This document shows positions 9,892-19,385 of a DNA stretch of 53,365 bases, piece by piece (the first letter of the stretch is position 1; every line of letters begins with the position of its first letter). Position numbers and translations under genes: made by a program. The notes beneath the pieces are model-generated. The model was not told where the DNA came from. It searched no databases and saw only the letters and a program-made list of their open reading frames with translations. Origin of the DNA: Deltaproteobacteria bacterium (GTDB lineage Bacteria > Desulfobacterota > Desulfuromonadia > Desulfuromonadales > Geopsychrobacteraceae); assembly GCA_024276935.1 (NCBI GenBank), contig JAJRWH010000006.1, forward strand, positions 1 through 53,365, written 5' to 3'.

Positions 9892-10662
9892 CTACGGCAG
9901 CCAGACAACAACATCCTCAGAAAAAATACTACAGACCATAATCAACGCTGAGGACAACAGCACCAGCAACAGGGTCGAAATCCCCCGCCTGGCTAAAAAA
10001 CCACACAACAACACTGCCGGAACGACCAAAAAACCAAGCCAGAGTGGGCGGTGCTCTCCTTCTAGTAATTGAAAAACCAAAAAAGCCGCGACGCCGCCCA
10101 ACAAAACGACCGAAGTTTCTTTGGCCCGAATCGCCAGATCAGGCAATTTTCGCCGTTGCAAAAACTCAACAGAACGCATTCCCAGTTCATAACCACTCAA
10201 AAAACCTGCGATCCGAAACCAGAGCGGCAACGCATTGAACAGCACCAGAAAAACAATCGGTGCAACCACCAAACCCTTAGCTGCCAGCAATAGAGCAACC
10301 CCGGCAGCCAATGGCCGCAACCCGCCCCAAAAAAGAGCATCCCCGACTGCGGCATATGGCGCGGCAACCATCTCTTTGAACTCGGCAATACCGACCCCGG
10401 GATCTTTTCCGGAAGCACGTTCGATTTCCAGACGAATTACGGCTCCGGCAACTGCCGGAGCAAGATAGGGGTGAGTATTGAAATAGCCAACATGCTCCCG
10501 GGCAATCTTTTGCATCTCTTTTTCACCATAGAGAACACGAAGAACCGGGGCCAAAGCGTAAAACCACCCCCCCCCCTGAAGCCGTTCAAAATTCCAGCTA
10601 CCCTGCAACAGCAACAACCGCAGCCAGACCTGTAATAATTTCAGCTTGCTCAGGGTCACCAT
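9892..10662 (-). CDS. PTS mannose/fructose/sorbose family, EIID membrane subunit
   Basis: 256 aa. EIID partners EIIC in the inner membrane to form the sugar channel of mannose-class PTS permeases. It starts with a short cytosolic segment (QGSWNFERLQGGGWFYALAP) typical of EIID, has a long amphipathic middle part (KDPGVGIAEFKEMVAAPYAAVGDALFWGGLRP), and ends with several membrane helices. ATG 10662 overlaps the EIIC stop as TAATG. An open frame reaches further upstream but only through the EIIC gene. The sugar is unknown. Confidence 0.88.
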   Translation of the reverse strand: MVTLSKLKLLQVWLRLLLLQGSWNFERLQGGGWFYALAPVLRVLYGEKEMQKIAREHVGYFNTHPYLAPAVAGAVIRLEIERASGKDPGVGIAEFKEMVAAPYAAVGDALFWGGLRPLAAGVALLLAAKGLVVAPIVFLVLFNALPLWFRIAGFLSGYELGMRSVEFLQRRKLPDLAIRAKETSVVLLGGVAAFLVFQLLEGEHRPLWLGFLVVPAVLLCGFLARRGISTLLLVLLSSALIMVCSIFSEDVVVWLP

Positions 10663-11357
10663 TACACCACCAGCCACATCAGTAAAAAAGCCATCCCGAA
10701 CGAGGCCCCGAACAGAGTCAGCGAACGGTTGACATTGATCGTTCCCAGAATAACCGCAATGCCTACCAGAGGCAGAGCCAAACGCAACCACGGAGCCGAA
10801 GCACCAATAGAGGGCAACAATAACGGGGCCAGAATCGGAATCATGATCAGACCACCACAAATAATCACCAGATAGGTGCCAAGAGCTGCCAGGGCAAAAC
10901 AGAAAAGCCCCATACGGTGGGTTTGCTCCATGGCCCGAAAACGTCCCTCTTCAAGAAAACGGTCACTTTGTGCCACCTTTTTGCCATTGTACTGCCGGGC
11001 AAAACGATCAAAAAACTGACCAAACTTTCCAAAAGGGATCGCTATCAACAGACAGAGCAACTGATATTCCAGCCCATTTTGGCCCAATACCCCACCAAGG
11101 CTGACAGCCAGAACTGTCCCGGCAATGGCAACCTGAGTATCGTCGGGAGGGATTGCCGCCCCGACCGGCAAACGTGCCAACCAGAGCAGCTCGACCATCA
11201 AACCGATTTCCAGCCCGACACCGATATCACCCAGCAACCAGGCGACAAGTGGTGCGGCAACAATCGGACGCGAAATCATCACCTGAAATGCCGCGGTGCG
11301 GTCCAACCCGCATATCAGGGCCACTCCCGCCCCTATGGCAAGTTCAGTGACGATCAA
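10662..11357 (-). CDS. PTS mannose/fructose/sorbose family, EIIC membrane subunit
   Basis: 231 aa, strongly hydrophobic, with segments such as GLDRTAAFQVMISRPIVAAPLVAWLLGD and GLEIGLMVELLWLARLPVGAAIPPDD that are typical of the mannose-class EIIC. Slightly shorter than most family members (about 250-265 aa). Start codon overlaps the EIIB stop by 4 nt. Together with EIIA, EIIB and EIID it makes a complete permease. Confidence 0.88.
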   Translation of the reverse strand: MIVTELAIGAGVALICGLDRTAAFQVMISRPIVAAPLVAWLLGDIGVGLEIGLMVELLWLARLPVGAAIPPDDTQVAIAGTVLAVSLGGVLGQNGLEYQLLCLLIAIPFGKFGQFFDRFARQYNGKKVAQSDRFLEEGRFRAMEQTHRMGLFCFALAALGTYLVIICGGLIMIPILAPLLLPSIGASAPWLRLALPLVGIAVILGTINVNRSLTLFGASFGMAFLLMWLVV

Positions 11358-11848
11358 GGGGCAGCCTTTTTCGCCGGAATCAAGCGACGCCAGTTTCGGG
11401 CCATATCAGCCGGAATACAACGCGCCGAGATATCCACTCCGGCGTGATCAAGTTGCTCCAGATTTTCAATATCTTCAGGGGCAAGAAAAACCGTACAGCT
11501 GCACTGGGTTTTCCCCTCTCCCGCGTGCAGATTACCCAAATTCAGGCGCTCATACTTCAACCCTGCCCTCAACGCGGCAAGACTGTCTGCCGTTGTGGCA
11601 AAGAGAAGCAGCACACGACGTCCATCCAGATCGCCACTGAGGAACAGTTTGGCAATCTCTTCAACACTGCCGATCTCGACCTGGATTGAACTGGGGACCG
11701 ATGCTTCCATCATCATCCGTTTTAAGGGAGAGGAGGCAATCTCGTCATTGGCAACCACCAGACAATTGGCATGGACATGAGGCAACCAGGTTTCCAGGAT
11801 CTGGCCGTGAATAAGACGGTTATCTATGCGGGTCAGAACAATACTCAT
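11354..11848 (-). CDS. PTS mannose/fructose/sorbose family, EIIB subunit
   Basis: 164 aa cytosolic phosphotransfer protein. The N-terminal IDNRLIHGQILETW contains the active-site His14 of mannose-class EIIB. It receives phosphate from EIIA and donates it to the incoming sugar. Overlaps EIIC by 4 nt. Confidence 0.9.
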   Translation of the reverse strand: MSIVLTRIDNRLIHGQILETWLPHVHANCLVVANDEIASSPLKRMMMEASVPSSIQVEIGSVEEIAKLFLSGDLDGRRVLLLFATTADSLAALRAGLKYERLNLGNLHAGEGKTQCSCTVFLAPEDIENLEQLDHAGVDISARCIPADMARNWRRLIPAKKAAP

Positions 11849-11923
11849 CCAATCTCCGGTTACAAATAAATGCAGAGCTTACCAGCCCTGCCAGCCCATA
11901 ACGCAACTCTGCCTCTCAAAACA

Positions 11924-12331
11924 TCAGTTTTGGGGCTTCAACAGCTGAGCAGGTCGGCGAATCGCCTGTTGCCCATAGTCACACAAAAATTCTGCCAGTG
12001 CAGTCAGGTCCATCTGCGATCGGGCGCTGACCGCTTTGATCAGCATCGGCAGGTTGACCCCCGTCAGGATATCGATCTGATCCTCGGCAAGAAAACCCGC
12101 TGCAATATTGGTTGGGGTGCCACCAAACATGTCGGTCAGGACAAGAACACCGTCACCATCAGCGCCCACATCACGCAACGCACCGGCCAGAACCTCGGTC
12201 GTATCTTCCACCGAGTGAGTCCGATCCATGCTGAGCGCACGGCAAACACTGACCGGCCCGATAATCATTTCAGCCGCATGCAGACATTCTGCGGCCAGCT
12301 GGCCATGGGTGAAAATAACAAGTCCGATCAT
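11924..12331 (-). CDS. PTS mannose/fructose/sorbose family, EIIA subunit
   Basis: 135 aa. Starts MIGLVIFTHGQLA with active His9, and carries TDMFGGTPTNIA, the second hallmark of EIIA-Man domains. Separate from EIIB rather than fused as in E. coli ManX. Lies 43 nt after rapZ; together with HprK the order rapZ-EIIA is typical of Geobacter-like genomes. Confidence 0.92.
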   Translation of the reverse strand: MIGLVIFTHGQLAAECLHAAEMIIGPVSVCRALSMDRTHSVEDTTEVLAGALRDVGADGDGVLVLTDMFGGTPTNIAAGFLAEDQIDILTGVNLPMLIKAVSARSQMDLTALAEFLCDYGQQAIRRPAQLLKPQN

Positions 12332-12374
12332 AGCAGTCCATTATACAAATTGTGAAAAGGCCGAGACAACCACA

Positions 12375-13238
12375 TCACTGATTTTTTTCAATATCCCGAT
12401 GATGGACCCGAACCCGAACAACATCACTCGCAAGACGTTGTGCAAATTCTTCAACCAGAGAAACGCTGCGATGACGTCCACCGGTACAGCCAATAGCCAG
12501 AGTCAGATAGCTTTTTCCCTCATTGCGATAACAGGGCAACAAAAATGCCAGCATATTATCAAGATGTTGAACAAACTTTCGGCAATCATCCTGGTCGAGA
12601 ACATATTGCCGCAGCTGAGAGTCCAGTCCACTCAGAGCTCTTAATTCACTGATATAATAGGGATTCGGCAAAAAACGCACATCAAAGACAAGATCGGCAT
12701 CAGGCGGCAATCCGTAACGATAACCAAAGGATTCAAGCTGCAGCATCAACGGTGGTGACTCATCACCGAATATCTCCAGCAACAGATTTTTCAACTGATG
12801 CGGATTAAATCCACTGCTGTTGATGACCTGGGTTGCCCCACAGCGTACCGGTTGCAACAGCTGTCTTTCCTGTTCGATCGCTGCACTTAAGTTTTCAGCG
12901 TCCGCCAGAGGATGACATCTGCGGGTTTCAGAGTACCGACGTAAAAGAATTTCGTCAGAGGCTTCAAAAAACAATATTTTAAGCGGATGGCCCGCATCAG
13001 TGACCTGCTGAATAATTGTTTCGTACTGATCAAGAAAATCGCGATTACGGACATCGATAACAACCGCCAGATCATGGTCGTCATTCAGCTCCTTTCCTGT
13101 CAGTTCCAGGCACTGCGGCAAGAGAGTTAAAGGCAGGTTATCGACAACAAAATACCCTCGATCTTCAAAAACCCTGGCCGCGGTACTTTTACCCGACCCG
13201 GAAAGTCCGGTCAGAATATAAACGGACTTTTTTTTCAT
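12375..13238 (-). CDS. rapZ: RapZ/YvcJ-type nucleotide-binding RNase adapter
   Basis: 287 aa. P-loop GLSGSGKSTAARVFED near the N-terminus, second nucleotide site VIDVRNRDFL, and C-terminal block GCTGGRHRSVSLVEEFAQRL typical of the family. In E. coli RapZ guides RNase E to the GlmZ small RNA and thereby sets glucosamine-6-phosphate production; whether that holds here is unknown. ATG overlaps the hprK stop by 4 nt. Its location between hprK and PTS genes matches its usual link to PTS control. Confidence 0.94.
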   Translation of the reverse strand: MKKKSVYILTGLSGSGKSTAARVFEDRGYFVVDNLPLTLLPQCLELTGKELNDDHDLAVVIDVRNRDFLDQYETIIQQVTDAGHPLKILFFEASDEILLRRYSETRRCHPLADAENLSAAIEQERQLLQPVRCGATQVINSSGFNPHQLKNLLLEIFGDESPPLMLQLESFGYRYGLPPDADLVFDVRFLPNPYYISELRALSGLDSQLRQYVLDQDDCRKFVQHLDNMLAFLLPCYRNEGKSYLTLAIGCTGGRHRSVSLVEEFAQRLASDVVRVRVHHRDIEKNQ

Positions 13239-14209
13239 TCGAGATTATCTCCAATAATGGTATGAGCGTGTAACCGGGCAGCCTCAGCCATCCGTTTTTC
13301 CAACAAATCCTGAAATTCATGGGCACTGTGGTAACCCATTTCCTTCAGCAACTGGTTCCGCGCAGCAACCTCGACAATCGTACTGGTGTTGCGTCCCTGG
13401 CGAACCGGAATCCGCATCATCGGGATCTCAACCCCATGGATAACATAGGTATCTTCTTCGAGCCCGAGACGATCATACTCTTTCCCCTGCTCCCATTGAA
13501 CAAGCTCAAGTACCAGATCAATCTTTTTGCGTTCACGAATCGCCGCAACCCCGAACAGGTGTTTGATATTGATAATCCCGAGCCCGCGAATTTCCATATG
13601 ATAGTGAAGTAAATCCATCCCTTCACCAAAAATAACCGCAGGCAGCTTTAAACGAACCTTGATGACATCATCAGCAACCAGACGATAGCCACGCAAAACG
13701 AGATCCAGGGCACACTCACTTTTACCGACCCCGCTTTTCCCCTGCAAAAGGACACCAACCCCCAGGACATCAAGCAGCACTCCGTGCAGAGTCGATGTCG
13801 GCAACAGGCGTTCTTCTAAAAATTTGGTAATCAGGGAGATAAAATTTGAACTGAGGTGAAATGTCCGCAACAACGGAGTCTGATGGTCATCAGCGGCCTG
13901 GCGTAGATAATCCGGCACCTCCTGATTCTTGGTCACAACCAGGCAGGCCAGATCGAGGGAACAAAGCCCCTTGGCCGCAGCGACTGCTTTTGCCGCAGGC
14001 AGATGAGCCAGATAACTCAGTTCGGTAGAACCGAGAACCTGAATCCGATCCGGATGCAGATTTTCGGTATATCCGGCCAGAGCAAGCCCCGGTTTCTGGA
14101 TTCGTGGTACCGAAATTGTGCGGGAAAGTCCCTCTGCCCCGGCCAGCAACTCAAGATCCAGCCCCGCCTCTTTTTCTTCCAGAATTTCCTGAATCGTCAA
14201 TACTGTCAT
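13235..14209 (-). CDS. hprK: HPr kinase/phosphorylase
   Basis: 324 aa. The N-terminal DRTGG-like half is followed by the catalytic half with P-loop QGKSGVGKSECALDL (~156-170), the GYRLVADD catalytic loop and the RGLGIINIKHLFG signature. It phosphorylates HPr on the regulatory Ser and removes it again, linking PTS flux to metabolism. Its presence with a Ser45-bearing HPr in a Gram-negative is in line with other delta-proteobacterial-type clusters. Confidence 0.95.
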   Translation of the reverse strand: MTVLTIQEILEEKEAGLDLELLAGAEGLSRTISVPRIQKPGLALAGYTENLHPDRIQVLGSTELSYLAHLPAAKAVAAAKGLCSLDLACLVVTKNQEVPDYLRQAADDHQTPLLRTFHLSSNFISLITKFLEERLLPTSTLHGVLLDVLGVGVLLQGKSGVGKSECALDLVLRGYRLVADDVIKVRLKLPAVIFGEGMDLLHYHMEIRGLGIINIKHLFGVAAIRERKKIDLVLELVQWEQGKEYDRLGLEEDTYVIHGVEIPMMRIPVRQGRNTSTIVEVAARNQLLKEMGYHSAHEFQDLLEKRMAEAARLHAHTIIGDNLE

Positions 14210-14274
14210 GGCACCAGAAAAGTGTCTCCGGATGGGGGATACTGAAATTCATGCGACAAGCCAGGGAGGGTGAA

Positions 14275-14730
14275 TTATTCCTCCCGCTCACAAATCAACT
14301 GGTAAATCTGTTCTGCATCATCGGCGTCGAGCATCTTCTGGCGAACATCCGCATCTTTCAGCAGCTTTGAAATTCTGGCCAGAGTTTTCAGATGAACCCC
14401 CACCGATTCTTCGGGAGCGATCAACAGAAAAAAGAGATGTGCGGGCTGACCATCCATCGACTCAAAATCGACCCCCGAAACACTGCGGCCAAAAGCGAGC
14501 ATCAGCTCCGGGATCCCTTTAAGTTTCCCGTGCGGAATGGCAACCCCATCGCCGATCCCGGTACTGCCCAACCGTTCACGTTCCTGCAAAACCTGCAAGA
14601 CCTCATCACGTCGAAGCGTGGGGGCAACGGCCAGAAGAGCCTCTGTCAGCTCAGTCAGTACTGCATCTTTACTGCTTGCCTTCAGGTCGGCACCGATAGC
14701 CTGTGGATTTAAAAGCTCACTGATTTTCAT
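14275..14730 (-). CDS. ptsN: PTS-Ntr EIIA protein
   Basis: 151 aa. EIIA of the nitrogen-related/fructose class, with phospho-His67 in IGDGVAIPHGKL. Starts MKISELL at ATG 14730; upstream codons in frame lie in the terminator hairpin of hpf and are not used. No ptsO or ptsP is in the window, so phosphate may come from the HPr nearby. PtsN usually adjusts potassium transport, nitrogen or envelope responses. Confidence 0.92.
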   Translation of the reverse strand: MKISELLNPQAIGADLKASSKDAVLTELTEALLAVAPTLRRDEVLQVLQERERLGSTGIGDGVAIPHGKLKGIPELMLAFGRSVSGVDFESMDGQPAHLFFLLIAPEESVGVHLKTLARISKLLKDADVRQKMLDADDAEQIYQLICEREE

Positions 14731-14758
14731 TGATTCGTTCGTTTCTTTGCCTGGACAG

Positions 14759-14804
14759 AAAAAAGGGCGGTCACCGGATCGCGTCTTTGCGTCGGCCACC
14801 GCCC
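14759..14804 (-). terminator. Rho-independent terminator between hpf and ptsN
   Basis: Read on the minus strand, GGGCGGT pairs with ACCGCCC (arms at 14798-14804 and 14765-14771), closed by an inner ACGC/GCGT pairing, followed by six T. It would end the rpoN-hpf transcript partly or fully before ptsN. Confidence 0.7.
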
Positions 14805-14815
14805 GGAGATTAGCG

Positions 14816-15364
14816 TCAACTTCCCTGAGGTACGATCAAACCATAATTGCCATCGGTCCGACGATAGACCACATTCATCTCTTCAGAGCGATCATCGGTA
14901 AAAACCAGAAAACTCTTGTCGAGCAGGTCCATCTGCATAACAGCTTCTTCAACTGACATCGGTTTGACAAAAAAGGAATGACTCCGAACAATTTCCGGTT
15001 CAGAAGTCCCTTCATCGACACTGCTGGCAGAAATAATGCTCTTCTTGACCCGACGGCTGTTCGTATTGCTACTCTTATGATGCTTGAGTTTTTCCTTGTA
15101 GCGTTTCAACTGCCGCTCGATCTTATCAACCATCAGATCAATCGCAGCATACATGTCCCCCGTTTCTTCCGCACTCTTCATGGTCAGCCCCTTGGCAACC
15201 ATGGTCACTTCAGCCCGATTGTGAATTTTTTTCTGAACCGAAAGGACCACCTGGGCATCAATCGGCTCGTCGATATACTTCTTGACTCGCGAAAGTTTAT
15301 CCTCGACATAGGTACGGACTGCTTCACTACTTTCCATGTGACGAAAGTTTACGGCAATTTGCAT
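14816..15364 (-). CDS. hpf: Ribosome hibernation promoting factor, long form
   Basis: 182 aa. The N-terminal ~95 residues are the ribosome-binding HPF/YfiA domain (MQIAVNFRHMESSEAVRTYV, then DMYAAIDLMVDKIERQLKRYKEKLK). After a Ser/Lys-rich linker comes a C-terminal dimerisation domain (SFFVKPMSVEEAVMQMDLL, RRTDGNYGLIVP). This two-domain long form makes 100S ribosome dimers directly. AAGGAGG lies 8 nt before ATG 15364. Directly downstream of rpoN, its common position in proteobacteria. Confidence 0.95.
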   Translation of the reverse strand: MQIAVNFRHMESSEAVRTYVEDKLSRVKKYIDEPIDAQVVLSVQKKIHNRAEVTMVAKGLTMKSAEETGDMYAAIDLMVDKIERQLKRYKEKLKHHKSSNTNSRRVKKSIISASSVDEGTSEPEIVRSHSFFVKPMSVEEAVMQMDLLDKSFLVFTDDRSEEMNVVYRRTDGNYGLIVPQGS

Positions 15365-15454
15365 AGGCGATGCCTCCTTATGTGCAGGGCCCGTTATGGA
15401 CCGGTGGTTCTCTGAATTATACCTGAATCCGTATCAAAATGGGGATCTCGCCAC

Positions 15455-16888
15455 TCAGAACAATCGCTTACGCTCAGTTGATGAACCCAGACCTAGCATC
15501 TCACGGTACTTGGTGACCGTCCTGCGGGCTATATGAATATCATTTTCCTTCAGTAGTTGAACTATTTTCTGATCTGACAAGGGCTTTTTCGGGTCCTCTT
15601 TAGAGATAATTTCCTTAATTCGAATCTTGACACTCTCTGAAGCCACCGAATCACCACTACTGGTTGAAATACCGCTATTGAAAAAGTACTTCAACTCAAA
15701 CAGACCCTGCGGGGTTTGAACATATTTGTTGGTTGTCACCCGGCTGACTGTTGACTCGTGCATTTCGATATCTTCTGCCACATCGCGTAACACCAGCGGT
15801 TTGAGATGCTCAATACCATAATCGAAAAACTGCTTTTGAAACTTGACAATACTTTTGGTGACCTTATAGATCGTGCGCTGTCGCTGATGGATACTCTTGA
15901 TCAGCCAGACCGCACTGCGCATCTTGTCCTGAATGTATTCACTAGCCTTCTTGTCAACAGAGTCCTGATTTGTCAGCGCACTGCGGTAAAAAGAGTTGAT
16001 ACGCAAATTTGGCAGACCATCATCGTTCAGAGTCACAACGTATTCATCGCCCACCTTGTGAACAAAGATATCGGGAGAAATATACTGAACATCTTCCTGG
16101 TTGTAGGCCCGCCCAGGTCGCGGATCGAGTTCTGAAATAATTTTTGCTGCTTCAAGAACCTCGTCCAGTGAAACCTTCAACGCCCGGGCAATCACCGGAT
16201 ATTTGCGACCTTCAAGATTGTCGATATGCTCACGCAGGATAACCGCCGCCAGAGAATCACCCTGGTCCAACCTTTCAAGCTGCAACAACAGACACTCTTG
16301 CAGGTTACTGCTGGCCACACCCGGAGGATCAAACTGCTGGACCCGATGCAGGGCTTTTTTAGCAGTCTCCTCATCAACGGACGTTGCCACGCAGATATCT
16401 TCAAGGCTTGCATGCAGATAACCGACGTCATCCAGATTGCCAATAATTTCAGCGGCAGCCAGACGCTCATCATCAGGCACCATGGAAAGATTGAGTTGCC
16501 ACATCAGATGATCAGACAGGGTACTTTTTTTGGTCAGAAGGCTTTCGTAGGAAGGACGTTCTTCACTGTCTTCGTAGACATCACTGGTCGTTGTGCTGCT
16601 GAGACTGTAGCCATCGAGGTAGGTCTGCCAGTCGATATCCTCCATCCCTTCAGACTCACCCTTAACCTCTTCGGCATTCTCCTCAGTGGCGGGTTTTTCT
16701 TCTGCAGGAGTCTCTGGCGAGGCCAGCTCTTCACCCTCTTCAAGCATCGGGTTTTCAGCCAACTCCTCGGTCACGACATCAACCAACTCCATCCGCGAAA
16801 GCTGCAACAGTTTGATGGCCTGTTGCAACTGCGGTGTCATGACCAGCTGCTGACTGAGTTTGACCTGTAAACGTAGTTCTAAAGCCAT
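15455..16888 (-). CDS. rpoN: RNA polymerase sigma-54 factor
   Basis: 477 aa. N-terminal Gln-rich activator-interaction region (LRLQVKLSQQLVMTPQLQQAIKLLQL), acidic linker (~50-105), core-binding region, and the C-terminal DNA-binding part with HESTVSRVTTNKYVQTPQG (helix-turn-helix) and the RpoN box ARRTVTKYREMLGLGSS. It recognises -24/-12 promoters and needs AAA+ activators. Located between lptB and hpf, the usual neighbours. Confidence 0.97.
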   Translation of the reverse strand: MALELRLQVKLSQQLVMTPQLQQAIKLLQLSRMELVDVVTEELAENPMLEEGEELASPETPAEEKPATEENAEEVKGESEGMEDIDWQTYLDGYSLSSTTTSDVYEDSEERPSYESLLTKKSTLSDHLMWQLNLSMVPDDERLAAAEIIGNLDDVGYLHASLEDICVATSVDEETAKKALHRVQQFDPPGVASSNLQECLLLQLERLDQGDSLAAVILREHIDNLEGRKYPVIARALKVSLDEVLEAAKIISELDPRPGRAYNQEDVQYISPDIFVHKVGDEYVVTLNDDGLPNLRINSFYRSALTNQDSVDKKASEYIQDKMRSAVWLIKSIHQRQRTIYKVTKSIVKFQKQFFDYGIEHLKPLVLRDVAEDIEMHESTVSRVTTNKYVQTPQGLFELKYFFNSGISTSSGDSVASESVKIRIKEIISKEDPKKPLSDQKIVQLLKENDIHIARRTVTKYREMLGLGSSTERKRLF

Positions 16889-17036
16889 ATAAACATACTA
16901 TCCGATTCTGCCCATGTGCGAACGATCGCGGACGCTGTCCCTCGCAATCGATTCTATCACCCTCTACAAGAAAAGTCTGTGCCAATTGCTGCCCATTCTA
17001 AAAAAAAATCAATTTTATGTCATCCGTTATGTCAAG

Positions 17037-17759
17037 CTAAAGTCTGAAGTTATCTCCCAGGTAGATTGCTCGTGCTTTTTCACTGGAGGCAATTTCTTCA
17101 GGGCTGCCAAACTCAAGAACCTCGCCCTGATTCAGGATATAGGCCTTGTCACAAACACCAAGGGTCTCACGAACATTGTGATCCGAGATCAAAATACCGA
17201 TACCACGCTCTTTCAACTGCTTGATCACACCCTGGATGTCGTTGACGGCCAGAGGATCAATCCCCGCAAAGGGCTCATCCAGCAATAAAAACGCCGGATC
17301 AAGCACCAGTGAGCGAGCAATTTCGACCCGCCTGCGCTCACCACCGGAAAGGGCATACCCCTTCGAATTGCGGATATGACCGATTCGAAATTCTTCCAGC
17401 AGAGATTCCAGCCGCTCCTGACGTTGTGCCGTTGTCAGGTCGAGTGTTTCGAGGATTGCCAACAGATTTTCTGCAACGGTCATCTTGCGAAAAACTGAAG
17501 CCTCCTGGGGCAAATAAGAAATTCCAGAACGTGCCCGTTGATACATGGGCATCTCTGTCAGGTCGGTCCCGTCAAGAAAAACCTGGCCACCATCGGGAGC
17601 TGCCAGGCCGACAACCATGTAGAAGCAGGTCGTTTTGCCTGCACCGTTGGGGCCCAAAAGGCCAATCACCTGACCGGAAGAGACTGCGAGATCGACTCCG
17701 GCAACCACCTTGCGACCAACATAGGTCTTTTCGAGCTTTTCCGCACGTAAGGTTTTCAT
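17037..17759 (-). CDS. lptB: LPS export ABC transporter ATP-binding protein
   Basis: 240 aa ABC ATPase. Walker [17 protein letters not shown], signature [15 protein letters not shown], Walker [14 protein letters not shown] and the H-loop SDHNVRE match LptB. It powers LPS extraction from the inner membrane with LptF/LptG (not in the window). Overlaps lptA by 4 nt. Confidence 0.95.
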   Translation of the reverse strand: MKTLRAEKLEKTYVGRKVVAGVDLAVSSGQVIGLLGPNGAGKTTCFYMVVGLAAPDGGQVFLDGTDLTEMPMYQRARSGISYLPQEASVFRKMTVAENLLAILETLDLTTAQRQERLESLLEEFRIGHIRNSKGYALSGGERRRVEIARSLVLDPAFLLLDEPFAGIDPLAVNDIQGVIKQLKERGIGILISDHNVRETLGVCDKAYILNQGEVLEFGSPEEIASSEKARAIYLGDNFRL

Positions 17760-18253
17760 GGATTTTTTCGCTGCGGCAAAAAGACGGCCTTGACCCGTCC
17801 ATCTTTACCACTTTTGACCAGAGAGCGATTTTCGCGCAGAAGCAAAACAATCTCATCGCCAGCCACCTGGTTGCCACCCTGATGAATCGTGGCATGACCG
17901 GTCAGCGTCATTTTTTCTTCGGCCTGCAGATACTCCAGACGATCAGAGGTGGCAACCCGATCCCCATCGACAACCCGAACGGCACCTTCGGCGATAAGTC
18001 GCTCAATTTTACGCTCTTTATTGACTTCAACAAAAACAAGTGTCAGACGATCTGAATAAACTGTCATTGTGCCACGCTTTGCGACAACATCCCCCTGAAA
18101 CAGCACCTTGCCACGACTCTGGTCCGCGTCCATTTTCTGCGCTGTGACCTCAATAGGTCCCCGAGGAGCCGACAGGGCCTCTTGTCCTGCGGCCAGAACC
18201 GGAGTAGACAGCAGCAGTAACAGTAGCATCAACAACCCGCGGTATAAGCTCAT
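17756..18253 (-). CDS. lptA: LPS transport periplasmic protein LptA
   Basis: 165 aa with a clear signal peptide ([16 protein letters not shown], cleavage near residue 22). OstA-like beta-jellyroll domain: [26 protein letters not shown]. It forms the periplasmic bridge that carries LPS. Overlaps lptC and lptB by 4 nt each. Confidence 0.92.
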   Translation of the reverse strand: MSLYRGLLMLLLLLLSTPVLAAGQEALSAPRGPIEVTAQKMDADQSRGKVLFQGDVVAKRGTMTVYSDRLTLVFVEVNKERKIERLIAEGAVRVVDGDRVATSDRLEYLQAEEKMTLTGHATIHQGGNQVAGDEIVLLLRENRSLVKSGKDGRVKAVFLPQRKNP

Positions 18254-18849
18254 TGAGGTGCTCCTTTGGGATCATCCTGCTCAAGTCGTGCATGGACATT
18301 ATGTAAGATCTGCATTGTTCCCCGCGTCAAATCCAGGACCATTCCGGTCCCTGAGAGTTCAAGCTGACGACCCTGGAGATGAACCAGTGCGTCAGTTGTC
18401 AGCAACCGTTGCGAAAAATCATAACGCAGCCACTCGGTTTCGAAGGTTTGGTTACGGGATGTCCGAACCCTGACGTTTCCCTGTAATCTGATCCGTTTCT
18501 GTTTCTGCCACAGAACTCCCTGATCAGCATCGAGGCGCAACTCACCAAAGTCTCCGGCATTGAAAAATGTCAGTTTCACCCCCGTCAACGACAACTCATC
18601 TTCCTTACGTTGATAGGCCGCCCGGTCCGCATCCAGCACCCAGCTGCGTCTGCCATTCTCATTTTGACTGTAGTGAACCCGTTCCAGACCAAGATCAACA
18701 TTTTCAGGTAATTTTTCGATAATCTGCGGCAGCAGATCATCCCCCTGGTGATTAACCCAAAGCATGCCACCCAGGACCAGAAGAACCAGCAGGATAGCCG
18801 CCCCTAAAAGAGTTTGCGCCCTGCGTCGTCCTTTCCCTTCAGCAGCCAA
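18250..18849 (-). CDS. lptC: LPS export protein LptC
   Basis: 199 aa. Single N-terminal membrane anchor (LLGAAILLVLLVLGGMLWV) followed by a periplasmic beta-jellyroll (LTGVKLTFFNAGDFGELRLDADQG, LQGNVRVRT). Passes LPS from LptB2FG to LptA. Overlaps lptA by 4 nt; kdsC ends 11 nt upstream. Confidence 0.9.
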   Translation of the reverse strand: MAAEGKGRRRAQTLLGAAILLVLLVLGGMLWVNHQGDDLLPQIIEKLPENVDLGLERVHYSQNENGRRSWVLDADRAAYQRKEDELSLTGVKLTFFNAGDFGELRLDADQGVLWQKQKRIRLQGNVRVRTSRNQTFETEWLRYDFSQRLLTTDALVHLQGRQLELSGTGMVLDLTRGTMQILHNVHARLEQDDPKGAPQ

Positions 18850-18860
18850 ACAACCCGCCC

Positions 18861-19385
18861 CTATGCATTATCGCCAAAATAACGGGCGGTGATTTCTTGC
18901 CAGGCGCCACTTGCCTTCAACAACAGGTCACAAATCTCTCGTACAGCGCCCCGGCCACCGGGCAACCCGGCCACATAATCGACCCGTTGGCAAACTGCTT
19001 CATCTGCATCGGCGACGGTCGCGGCGAAACCAACCCGGCGCAAAACAGGCAGATCAACCAGATCATCTCCGACATAGGCAATCTGCTCTTCCGGCAACCC
19101 GGTTTGTGCAACAATCTGCTCATAGGGTTCCAGCTTGTTCAAAGCCCCCTGATAGAGAATTTCGATTCCAAGCTCGGCGGCTCGGCGGGAAACGACCTCT
19201 GACTTGCGCCCGGTGATAATCCCGACCTGGATTCCAGCGCGCTGAACCAGCTTGAGTCCATGACCGTCACGAACATCAAACATCTTCAGTTCATTACCGG
19301 CACCATCATAGATAATCTGGCCGTTGGTCAGAACGCCGTCGACATCAAGCAGCAATAATTTGATCTTGGCGGCCTTCTGCTCCAT
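18861..19385 (-). CDS. kdsC: 3-deoxy-D-manno-octulosonate 8-phosphate phosphatase
   Basis: 174 aa HAD phosphatase of the C0 (capless) type: LLLLDVDGVLTNG holds the catalytic Asp pair, then IITGRKSEVV and YVGDDLVDLPV. Removes phosphate from Kdo-8-phosphate. Its ATG shares bases with the kdsD stop. Confidence 0.94.
   Translation of the reverse strand: MEQKAAKIKLLLLDVDGVLTNGQIIYDGAGNELKMFDVRDGHGLKLVQRAGIQVGIITGRKSEVVSRRAAELGIEILYQGALNKLEPYEQIVAQTGLPEEQIAYVGDDLVDLPVLRRVGFAATVADADEAVCQRVDYVAGLPGGRGAVREICDLLLKASGAWQEITARYFGDNA

Noticed and set aside
10560-10580. Run of C near 10564-10576 as a phase-variable tract in EIID
   Set aside because: It encodes the conserved Gly-Gly-Gly of the EIID QGGGW motif, and a single sequence cannot show length variation.
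16889-17036. A sigma-54 promoter (TTGGCACAG) before rpoN suggesting autoregulation
   Set aside because: The -24 half looks good but the -12 element lacks GC at the required spacing.
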